Part shown: one piece after another, positions 1 to 7,374 of the stretch
Numbering within the stretch: the first letter of the stretch is position 1
How the letters are laid out: the number at the start of each line of letters is the position of its first letter
From: Pseudobacter ginsenosidimutans
GTDB taxonomy: Bacteria > Bacteroidota > Bacteroidia > Chitinophagales > Chitinophagaceae
Direction: 5' to 3'
NCBI RefSeq assembly: GCF_007970185.1
Contig: NZ_CP042431.1
Coordinates: forward strand, 6,679,342 to 6,743,341
DNA: 64,000 bases
The notes under the pieces: model-generated
What the model was told of the DNA's origin: nothing
Database searches by the model: none
The model's input: the letters and a program-made list of their open reading frames with translations, nothing else
Translations under genes and position numbers: made by a program

Positions 1-506
1 AGAGTATTCCCGATGCTATTGCCGGAATGGAACCCATTTTCAAAAAACACAACCCTTCTGCGCCTTTTCAGTACAGGTTTGTGGATGAAGTACATGGGAA
101 GAAATTTGCTTCGGAAGAAAGAGTTGGCAAGCTCTCCGGCATCTTTGCCATGCTGGCTATCCTTATCAGTTGTCTCGGCATTTTCGGCCTTGCAACATTT
201 GTTGCGGAACAGCGTCTTAGAGAAGTGAGCATTCGTAAGATCCTGGGCGCTTCTGTTTATAGCATCTGGCAATTATTGTCGAAAGATTTCTGTTTGCTGA
301 TACTGCTCTCATTTGCGCTGGCAGCGCCACTGGCCTGGCATTTCATGAATATCTGGTTACAGGATTATGAATACCGTACAACACAGCCCTGGTGGATCTT
401 TGCGATAGCTTTTGGCGTAGCATTATTCCTCACGATCGTTACAGTGAGCACACAAGCTGTCAAAGCTGCGCTCGGTAATACAGTGAAGGCGCTCAAACGC
501 GACTAG
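1..506 (+). CDS. ABC transporter permease, FtsX/MacB type (C-terminal part)
   Basis: The reading frame is open from base 3 of the window to a TAG at 504-506, so the gene starts upstream of the window. The visible part is the last FtsX-like membrane domain. It has a helix in the segment LAILISCLGIFGLATF, the conserved cytoplasmic stretch QRLREVSIRKILGAS, and two further helices before a short tail. The following gene ends in the same way, so the two are tandem paralogous permeases. With the ATPase and TolC-like genes downstream this looks like a MacAB-TolC-like export or lipoprotein-handling system. The family is clear; the substrate cannot be read from the sequence. Confidence 0.9.
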   Translation, partial: SIPDAIAGMEPIFKKHNPSAPFQYRFVDEVHGKKFASEERVGKLSGIFAMLAILISCLGIFGLATFVAEQRLREVSIRKILGASVYSIWQLLSKDFCLLILLSFALAAPLAWHFMNIWLQDYEYRTTQPWWIFAIAFGVALFLTIVTVSTQAVKAALGNTVKALKRD

Positions 507-548
507 AATACTAACGATCATAAATACCTGACATCCTAAACAAAGTAT

Positions 549-2915
549 ATGCTGAAGAACTATTTTATTGTAGCCATCCGTAACCTGAAACGGAACAAGG
601 TGTTCAGCGTCATCAATATCGTAGGGCTTGCCCTGGGACTCACCTGCAGCCTGCTGATCATGTTGTGGGTATTGGATGAGCGGAGCATGGACCAGTTCCA
701 TGTGAACAAGGACCGCTTGTTCTCTGTATACGAAAGACAGTTCTTCGACAATAAAGTGCAGGGAGGTTTTGGCACGCCCGGACCACTGGCCCGTGAGCTG
801 AAACAGATCCTTCCGGAAGTGGAACACAGCGCCTCCATCGGTTGGGAAGACCAGACAACTTTTCAACTGGGCGATAAGATCCTGCAAATGACCGGCAGTT
901 ATTCAGACAGTGATTTCTTCAAGATGTACAGTTTTCCATTACTGGAAGGCACTGCACAATCTGCGTTGGCAGATCCCCTGAGCCTCGCTATTTCCCGGAA
1001 GATGGCCACAGCCTTCTTCGGCAGTACGCAGGCCGCGATCGGCAAAACACTGCGCGCAGACGACAGGCGCGATTTCAAGATCACTGCCGTGTATGAAGAC
1101 ATGCCAAAGAACAGCACCGCACACTGGGACTATATCATCAACTGGAACTACCTGATGGAAACAGCGGACTGGATCAAACAATGGGATAACAATGGTCCCA
1201 GAACAACCCTGCTGTTGCACAAAAATGCCGATCCCGCCAAAGTGGAAGCGAAGATCAAAAATTATATGGATCAGCACCTGGACAAAAACGGGGGCTGGCG
1301 CATCGAGCTATACATGATGAAATTCTCCGACCGGTACCTGTATGGCAATATGAAGGATGGTGTACTCAGTGGAGGCCGGATCGAATACGTGCGTTTATTC
1401 AGCCTGATAGCTGTATTCATTCTGCTGATCGCCTGTATCAATTTCATGAACCTCACCACCGCCAGATCGATCAAGCGTTCCCGTGAGATCGGCGTGAGAA
1501 AAGTGGTGGGCGCTGTCAGGTTCGGATTGGTTAGGCAGTTCCTCGGAGAAGCCATCGTAGTGGCTGGCATTGCCATGATAGTGGCTCTGGCACTACTTTT
1601 CCTGGCTTTGCCCTTATTCAATCAGCTGACAGAAAAACAAATTGCCTTTCCATTTGCAGACTGGACTTTCTGGGCCTGCATCCTGGGACTGCTGCTGATA
1701 ACCGGACTGCTGAGTGGTAGTTATCCTGCTCTCTTCCTTTCATCATTCAAACCCATCGTGGTATTGAAAGGTGTGTTGAAAGTAAGCTCTTCCGCCAACT
1801 GGTTCAGGAAAGGACTGGTGGTGTTCCAGTTCACCCTGTCTTCTTTACTGATCATCGGCACCATCATTATTTCACAGCAGGTGCGCTATATCCAAAACAA
1901 GAACCTGGGTTATAACCGCGAGAATATAGTTAAAGTAATGCTGCTGGGCGAGCCTGAAAAATATTACAGTCTGTTCAAACAACAGGTGGGTCAGCTTCCT
2001 GGAGTTAGCAGTGTTACCAGGGCAGAGCAGGATCCTGTTGTGATCGGCAACAGTACTATCGGCGTGGACTGGGAAGGAAAAGAACCCAATTCCAAACCAC
2101 TCTTTACGCAGATCGGTGTAGGCTATGATTTTGTAAAGACCATGCAAATGACGATGCTGGAAGGAAGGGATTTTTCCAAAGCATTTGGTACAGATACCGC
2201 AGGTTTCATTCTCAATGAGGCTGCTGTAAAGAAAACCGGTTATACGAACCCGATAGGAAAGCCCTTTACTTTCTGGGGCACCAAAGGAACTGTCATTGGC
2301 GTGGTGAAGGATTTTCATTTCAACTCCATGCATGAGCCCATCAATGCTCTGGTGATGCACCTGCGCGAAAATGTTAACTGGGGGAATGCCCTGGTGCGCG
2401 TGGAAGGCAGTAAGACACAAGCGGTACTCAATAGCATGGAAGCCATCAGCAAACAGATCAATCCCAAATTCCCCTTCACCTATGATTTTGCCGATGAGGA
2501 ATTCAGGAAAACATTCGCAAGCGAAACCATGATTGAGAGATTATCCAACTGTTTTGCAGGTCTGGCTATCATCATTTCCTGTCTCGGACTGCTGGGGCTG
2601 GCGATGTTTGCGGCTGAACAGCGCGTGCGCGAGATCGGAATCCGCAAAGTGCTGGGAGCCGGACTGGGCAGTTTGTTCGGTTTGCTCAGTAAAGAATTCC
2701 TGATACTCGTGTTCATCGCTATCCTGATTGCATGTCCGCTTGCCTGGTGGGCTATGAACAACTGGCTGCAGGATTTCGAATACCGGATCAGTATGAATGC
2801 CTGGCCATTTGTGATTGCCGGCATCGCAGCATTAGCCATCGCTTTGTTCACCATCAGTTTCCAGACCATCAAAGCGGCCCTGGCCAACCCCGTGAAATCA
2901 TTGAGAAGCGAATAG
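549..2915 (+). CDS. ABC transporter permease, FtsX/MacB type
   Basis: This 788-residue inner-membrane protein has the MacB architecture. An N-terminal helix (about residues 20-42) is followed by a periplasmic MacB_PCD-like domain, a first FtsX domain with three helices (about 285-410, containing RSIKRSREIGVRKVVGA), a second periplasmic domain, and a final FtsX domain (about 670-780, containing QRVREIGIRKVLGAG). The doubled layout is usual for Bacteroidota permeases of this type. It starts 42 bp after the preceding paralogue and probably shares its transcript. The two permeases could form a heterodimer served by the ATPase encoded downstream; that is inference. Confidence 0.93.
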   Translation: MLKNYFIVAIRNLKRNKVFSVINIVGLALGLTCSLLIMLWVLDERSMDQFHVNKDRLFSVYERQFFDNKVQGGFGTPGPLARELKQILPEVEHSASIGWEDQTTFQLGDKILQMTGSYSDSDFFKMYSFPLLEGTAQSALADPLSLAISRKMATAFFGSTQAAIGKTLRADDRRDFKITAVYEDMPKNSTAHWDYIINWNYLMETADWIKQWDNNGPRTTLLLHKNADPAKVEAKIKNYMDQHLDKNGGWRIELYMMKFSDRYLYGNMKDGVLSGGRIEYVRLFSLIAVFILLIACINFMNLTTARSIKRSREIGVRKVVGAVRFGLVRQFLGEAIVVAGIAMIVALALLFLALPLFNQLTEKQIAFPFADWTFWACILGLLLITGLLSGSYPALFLSSFKPIVVLKGVLKVSSSANWFRKGLVVFQFTLSSLLIIGTIIISQQVRYIQNKNLGYNRENIVKVMLLGEPEKYYSLFKQQVGQLPGVSSVTRAEQDPVVIGNSTIGVDWEGKEPNSKPLFTQIGVGYDFVKTMQMTMLEGRDFSKAFGTDTAGFILNEAAVKKTGYTNPIGKPFTFWGTKGTVIGVVKDFHFNSMHEPINALVMHLRENVNWGNALVRVEGSKTQAVLNSMEAISKQINPKFPFTYDFADEEFRKTFASETMIERLSNCFAGLAIIISCLGLLGLAMFAAEQRVREIGIRKVLGAGLGSLFGLLSKEFLILVFIAILIACPLAWWAMNNWLQDFEYRISMNAWPFVIAGIAALAIALFTISFQTIKAALANPVKSLRSE

Positions 2916-3040
2916 AACGACTGTATCAGTACCGGACGGTTTTTGTATCGGAAACGGACTGCGCAATTGTGCCGGAATTATGTAAAATTTTGAAAATCAT
3001 ATATCTTAGGTTCTGGCACAATTATCACAAAATCATTATC

Positions 3041-3709
3041 ATGTTATCACTGAAACATATTTCAAAATGGGTGAACGTTGGCGGCAAACCGAATTTCCTG
3101 CTCAAAGACGTGAACCTGACCATCAACCAGGGCGAGTTCGTTTCCATCATGGGACCTTCAGGTTCCGGCAAGTCCACCCTCCTGCATATCATTGGTATGC
3201 TGGACGATTTCAATGAAGGCGAATACCTGTTCATGGAACAGCCCGTACATAGTCTGAAAGAGAAACAACGTTCGGCCCTCTATAAACAACATATCGGTTT
3301 CGTGTTCCAGGCATATCACCTGATTGATGAGCTCACCGTGTATGAGAATATCGAAACGCCGCTGATCTATCAGAATGTAAAATCCAATGAACGCAAAGCG
3401 ATGGTGGCTGATATGCTGGACCGCTTCCAGATCGTGGGAAAGAAAGATCTCTTCCCTACACAGCTGAGCGGCGGACAGCAACAGATCGTTGGTATCGCGC
3501 GTGCACTGATAGCCAAACCACAGTTGCTGCTGGCCGATGAGCCAACAGGCAACCTCAATTCAAAGCAGGGTGAAGAGATCATGGACCTGTTCAAACAACT
3601 CAATAAGGAAGGCGTCACCATTATCCAGGTAACACACTCCGAGAAGAATGCCGGCTATGGCAGCCGCATCATTCACCTGCTGGATGGAAGGATTGAACAA
3701 GAGCAATAA
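3041..3709 (+). CDS. ABC transporter ATP-binding protein (MacB/LolD-like)
   Basis: A 222-residue ATPase that should energise the two permeases upstream. Walker A is GPSGSGKST, the signature is LSGGQQQ, and Walker B is LLLADEPTGN with the catalytic glutamate present. This is the short soluble ATPase type of the MacB/LolD/FtsE group, which drives mechanotransmission rather than transport through the membrane channel. The frame is open much further upstream, but that part overlaps the permease gene out of frame. The ATG at 3041 gives the normal family N-terminus (MLSLKHISK) and is preferred. Confidence 0.94.
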   Translation: MLSLKHISKWVNVGGKPNFLLKDVNLTINQGEFVSIMGPSGSGKSTLLHIIGMLDDFNEGEYLFMEQPVHSLKEKQRSALYKQHIGFVFQAYHLIDELTVYENIETPLIYQNVKSNERKAMVADMLDRFQIVGKKDLFPTQLSGGQQQIVGIARALIAKPQLLLADEPTGNLNSKQGEEIMDLFKQLNKEGVTIIQVTHSEKNAGYGSRIIHLLDGRIEQEQ

Positions 3710-3747
3710 CCGTATAAAATTTAGAGACCATTCAATTTATCAAAGCC

Positions 3748-5091
3748 ATGAGAGCTGGAAAATTCCTGGCGGGATGCTGCCTTGCCCTTATTGTGACCAT
3801 TAACCTCCATGCACAAAGCGCCCCTGCTGTGCTCACGCTGAAGCAATGCGTGGAAACTGCGCTGAAGAACAATATGGATGTGAAACTGGCCGACCTCAAT
3901 TCTCAGCGTGATTTCATATCGCTGCGCGGCGCCAAAGGCGCCATGCTGCCCAGCCTGATTGGCGATGTTCGCCACAATCTCCGTCAGGGCCGCACCATCG
4001 ATTATTCCAATAACAGCTATACCAATACGAACAATACGGCCGCAGACATTTCTCTGTCTGCTGATGTAACCCTGTTCAACGGCTTCCGTCTTTTCAATAA
4101 CCTGAAAGCGCGTCAATACATGTTCGATGCCGGCAGAATGGAATGGCAGCAGGCCAGGGATATGCTTACCCTCAACGTGATCCTCGCTTACCTGGATGTG
4201 CTCAGCTTTACCGATGTGCTCCAGCAAACGGAACAACTCACAGAGGTAACGCAGAAGCAGGTAGACAGGCTGGCCATCATGCATGAGGAAGGCGCAATCA
4301 AACCTTCGGATTACTTCGATCTGAAAGGACAGCTGGCTGCCAACAAACTATCCCTCATCGATACACGAAATCAGCTCAACAATGCGAGGCTCCGCCTGGC
4401 GCAGCTGATGAATATCACTTATGATGAAAGTCTCACCGTGGAACGCATCGGCCTGGAACAATTCGATATGACCTATTCCACCACACCCGATGCCGTTTAT
4501 CAATCTGCACTGGAACAACTGGCGCAGGTAAAGGCAGTGGACCTGGTGAAGAAAAGCGCGGAGAAAGATGTGAAAGCCGCACGCGGCGGGCTCTTCCCTA
4601 CCGTGAGCCTGGGCGCGGGCTACAACACCAGCTACCAAAGTATCTTTGTTGATACCGCCAACAAGAAGATCCCCTATTTCGATCAGCTCAAGAACAACCG
4701 GGGCACCAATGTAGGTGTAGGTGTTTATATCCCCTTCATGAGCGGTTTTCAGAACAGGAACCGGCTCTCGCTTTCGAAGATCGCACTGAAAGAGGCAGAG
4801 TATTATGCAGAGAACACAAGAATTCAGTTAAGACAAAATATCGAAAGAGACCATCTCAATATGACGGCTACCCTTAATCGCTACCAGGCCCTGGTAGACC
4901 AGGTGGGCAGCTATGCAGAGAACTTTCGTGCTGCTGAAGTCCGTTTCAACAATGGCGCTTCCAATTCCGTTGATTATCTCATTGCGAAGAACAAACTGGA
5001 TAATTCCAAGATCGATCTGATCATCGCCCGTTATGATTTTCTGCTCAGGACGAGGATCCTTGATTATTACCAGGGAAAACTAAGCTGGTAG
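3748..5091 (+). CDS. TolC-family outer membrane efflux protein
   Basis: This 447-residue protein has a signal peptide of about 22 residues ending at HAQ, followed by two OEP repeats. The pattern LTLKQCVETALKNN at the mature N-terminus and the long amphipathic helical segments around 150-220 and 360-430 are typical of TolC proteins, which form a trimeric barrel and periplasmic tunnel. It lies 38 bp after the ATPase gene and is followed by a strong terminator, so it closes the efflux operon. No membrane-fusion (MacA-like) gene is visible here. It may lie upstream of the window. Confidence 0.94.
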   Translation: MRAGKFLAGCCLALIVTINLHAQSAPAVLTLKQCVETALKNNMDVKLADLNSQRDFISLRGAKGAMLPSLIGDVRHNLRQGRTIDYSNNSYTNTNNTAADISLSADVTLFNGFRLFNNLKARQYMFDAGRMEWQQARDMLTLNVILAYLDVLSFTDVLQQTEQLTEVTQKQVDRLAIMHEEGAIKPSDYFDLKGQLAANKLSLIDTRNQLNNARLRLAQLMNITYDESLTVERIGLEQFDMTYSTTPDAVYQSALEQLAQVKAVDLVKKSAEKDVKAARGGLFPTVSLGAGYNTSYQSIFVDTANKKIPYFDQLKNNRGTNVGVGVYIPFMSGFQNRNRLSLSKIALKEAEYYAENTRIQLRQNIERDHLNMTATLNRYQALVDQVGSYAENFRAAEVRFNNGASNSVDYLIAKNKLDNSKIDLIIARYDFLLRTRILDYYQGKLSW

Positions 5092-5110
5092 ACCATATCT
5101 TACTGCAGAG

Positions 5111-5139
5111 GGGCATCTCCAACGGGATGCCCTTTTTTT
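5111..5139 (+). terminator. Rho-independent terminator of the efflux operon
   Basis: A 7-bp stem (GGGCATC at 5111-5117 paired with GATGCCC at 5126-5132) is followed directly by seven T residues. It lies 20 bp after the TolC-like gene. Confidence 0.9.
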
Positions 5140-5205
5140 ATGCAAATGCAGGACAGTGCTGTAACTTTTTACGGCCTGTATCGTTTGACAGGCAGACAAT
5201 CAGCT

Positions 5206-6393
5206 ATGACTGCAAACAATACGAACCGTGATCACTGGGTTGATAACCTGCGATCGGCCATTACCCTGCTGGTAGTGGCCCATCACGCTTCACTGTCTTA
5301 CACCAGTTTTGCCAGCTTCAACAAAGATGCTTATATCCTGAGCACGCATCCTGTAGTGGATCCGCATCGTTGGGTGGGGATGGACATCTTCGAAAATTAC
5401 AATGATATTTTCTTCATGTTCCTCATGTTCTTCATAGGTGGCCTTTTCCTGGTGAAGAGTGTGCAGAAAAAAGGAGGCTGGCAATTTACAAAAGACAGGT
5501 TCTCCAGGTTGTTCATACCTTTCCTCTTCCCCGGCACAGTATTGATGTTGATAGCATATTTTCCGGCATGGATCATCGCTAAGAACAACACTAACATTGA
5601 AGCATATGTGAAGGATTTCTTCACTATCGAAGCATGGCCCGTAGGCCCGCCCTGGTTCATCTGGGTGTTGTTTGCGTTCAATGCTTTGTTTGCGTTTGTA
5701 TATCCGTTGGCAAAAAATAATATTGCCAGGGCAGGCATGAGGCTCGATACGCTGCAAAACAAACCCTTTCTTTTTTTCATGCTGCTCTTGTTGGTCACCT
5801 GGATATTATACGTACCTGTTGCATTCAATATTGGCGCGGGTACCTGGACCGGCTGGGGGCCTTTTGATTTTCAACTGAGCAGGATACTGGCTTATGCCGG
5901 GTATTTCCTGTTGGGTGTGATCATTGGCGCCACCGAATTCAATAAGGGGATTTTCAATGTACAGGCTGCCGTGATTGGCCGCTGGAAAAGCTGGCTGGCA
6001 TTGTCGCTTTTATTGTACGCGCTTATCACACTCAACACAACATGCGGATGGTTGAGAGCCCTCGTTATGGAAAACAGGCTGCACGCCAATACAGCCTGGT
6101 TGATATACTATACCGTGTATGCGGCCAGCTGTGCAGCCAGTTGCCTGGCTTTTATCGGACTGTTCAGAACAAAAGCGAATACAACCAATTCCTGGTGGCG
6201 ATCCTTATCCGCCAATGCTTATCTCATCTATTTGCTGCATTATGTATTTGTGGTCTGGATGCAGTTTGGCCTGATGGAATGGGCGATTGCTGCATGGCTG
6301 AAATTCATCATCGTGTTTTTTGTGTCAGTAACGTTGAGCTGGTTCACTGCAGGCTGCCTTCGAAAGATCCCGGTAATCAGGCGCTACCTGTAA
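5206..6393 (+). CDS. Acyltransferase family 3 / OpgC-like membrane protein
   Basis: A 395-residue integral membrane protein with about ten hydrophobic helices. The opening stretch (DHWVDNLRSAITLLVVAHH) carries the Arg and His positions typical of the acyltransferase_3 family, which moves acyl groups onto carbohydrates or other envelope molecules. The closest named group is the glucan-biosynthesis protein C type. An in-frame ATG at 5140 exists, but it abuts the poly-T of the preceding terminator. The ATG at 5206 gives the family N-terminus and is preferred. The gene stands alone, and the acceptor molecule is unknown. Confidence 0.85.
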   Translation: MTANNTNRDHWVDNLRSAITLLVVAHHASLSYTSFASFNKDAYILSTHPVVDPHRWVGMDIFENYNDIFFMFLMFFIGGLFLVKSVQKKGGWQFTKDRFSRLFIPFLFPGTVLMLIAYFPAWIIAKNNTNIEAYVKDFFTIEAWPVGPPWFIWVLFAFNALFAFVYPLAKNNIARAGMRLDTLQNKPFLFFMLLLLVTWILYVPVAFNIGAGTWTGWGPFDFQLSRILAYAGYFLLGVIIGATEFNKGIFNVQAAVIGRWKSWLALSLLLYALITLNTTCGWLRALVMENRLHANTAWLIYYTVYAASCAASCLAFIGLFRTKANTTNSWWRSLSANAYLIYLLHYVFVVWMQFGLMEWAIAAWLKFIIVFFVSVTLSWFTAGCLRKIPVIRRYL

Positions 6394-6401
6394 ATAAAAA
6401 A

Positions 6402-6426
6402 GGGTGTACCTCCAATAGGCACACCC
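6402..6426. terminator. Hairpin after the acyltransferase gene
   Basis: GGGTGTACCT and AGGCACACCC form a 10-bp stem with one mismatch and a 5-nt loop. An A-rich tract precedes it and no T tract follows, so it fits a terminator better on the minus strand. It may simply protect the 3' end of the acyltransferase transcript. Confidence 0.5.
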
Positions 6427-6815
6427 CAGTATTTCACGAATACCACTAAAGGTTCAAAGCAATCACCGGCGATCCGGTCTGCTAACTAAAGTATCAGCCA
6501 GGGGCTGCCACAGTCATCTCATGGAAATGGATGCCTGCTGCTCCTTCAAAACCTCAACCAGCGTACATGATGCCTTACCCACATGAAAGACAGTGTACGT
6601 AAAAAATTAAAATGATTTTTTTAAAGAGGGGCTCTCTGTTGAGAGCCCTCTTTTTTTCCATTAATCTAATTAAGCATCACTAATCGGATTTTAGTGAGAC
6701 CTAACGCTGCGATGCGGAAACCGAAGTTTGAAATGATTTATGTCAGGGAATCAGGTGGTAGTTTATTATCGCAAATCTGAATCCTTGTGAACGAAGAAAT
6801 GAATCAGTATCATTC
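6427..6815. other. Gene-free region with an orphan terminator
   Basis: No convincing coding frame is present. Only very short frames occur, such as a 22-codon frame near 6514. The notable content is a strong terminator at 6626-6657 with no gene just ahead of it, which raises the possibility of an untranslated transcript in about 6430-6657. I could not find a consensus promoter for it. Confidence 0.6.
6626..6657 (+). terminator. Strong orphan Rho-independent terminator
   Basis: GAGGGGCTCTC and GAGAGCCCTC form a 10-bp stem with one bulged G and a TGTT loop, followed by seven T residues. The closest upstream gene ends 230 bp earlier and already has its own hairpin. Confidence 0.85.
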
Positions 6816-6906
6816 GTACTAAAATAAGTACATTTTCTTACTAAAAAAAGTAAATATCCTACTACTTCATTACTAAAGATTCTTTTTTAAAGTACTAAGT
6901 ATACTT
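6816..6906 (+). promoter_or_regulatory. Array of repeated operator-like sites
   Basis: Two perfect inverted repeats of the same design lie 22 bp apart: GTACT-N6-AGTAC at 6816-6831 and TTACT-N6-AGTAA at 6838-6853. A further 22 bp on, TACTA-N6-TACTA (6860-6875) has the same half-site in direct orientation. AGTACT (6891-6896) and AGTATACT (6898-6905) follow. The centre-to-centre spacing of about two helical turns suggests cooperative binding on one DNA face. The gene 41 bp downstream encodes a small HTH-like protein, so autoregulation is the natural guess. Confidence 0.6.
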
Positions 6907-6946
6907 ATATAAGAATCAATCCGGCGGCTCTCTGTTTATTTGCGTC

Positions 6947-7231
6947 ATGAACAAGGAAAAGCAATTAAAGCAGATCCGTTCGATGATAGACAAAGGCGAA
7001 ATCACGCTTTTCAAAGAGATATTTGACTACTACGACATCACTCCCATTATCAATCATCTCCGCACCAACCACGCCACACTCACAGGCTATATCAATAACG
7101 TAACAAGAATACGCGTTGGCAAGATCATCAGCATAGCTGAGTACTTTGATGTTGATGAAAAAAAGATGATCAACCTCGTGTACAACCAATTACTTGCCGA
7201 CCGGAAAACAAAAAAAGCGCGAAACAAATAG
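6947..7231 (+). CDS. Small HTH-type (XRE-like) DNA-binding protein, putative
   Basis: A 94-residue lysine-rich protein. Residues 28-85 read as a chain of short helices (TPIINHLRT, HATLTGYINN, VGKIISIAEYFDVD) in the order and spacing of a lambda-repressor-like HTH, where the last helix normally carries a hydrophobic pattern followed by a D-x-D/E turn. No second domain is present. The gene is richer in A and T than its neighbours and follows the operator-like array, which suggests a self-regulating switch. The HTH call rests on pattern only; I do not recognise a named family. Confidence 0.7.
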   Translation: MNKEKQLKQIRSMIDKGEITLFKEIFDYYDITPIINHLRTNHATLTGYINNVTRIRVGKIISIAEYFDVDEKKMINLVYNQLLADRKTKKARNK

Positions 7232-7374
7232 CTTTGAAGAGAACTCAATCAGGCGGTTCAATAATACCAGCTCACTGATTGTTGAAAGGAGAACACAAAT
7301 ATAAAATAGCCTGCTCTTACATCTTACTGCAGAAAGGAAAAATCTTCCATAAAATTGACCGGAATCAAGGTCGC

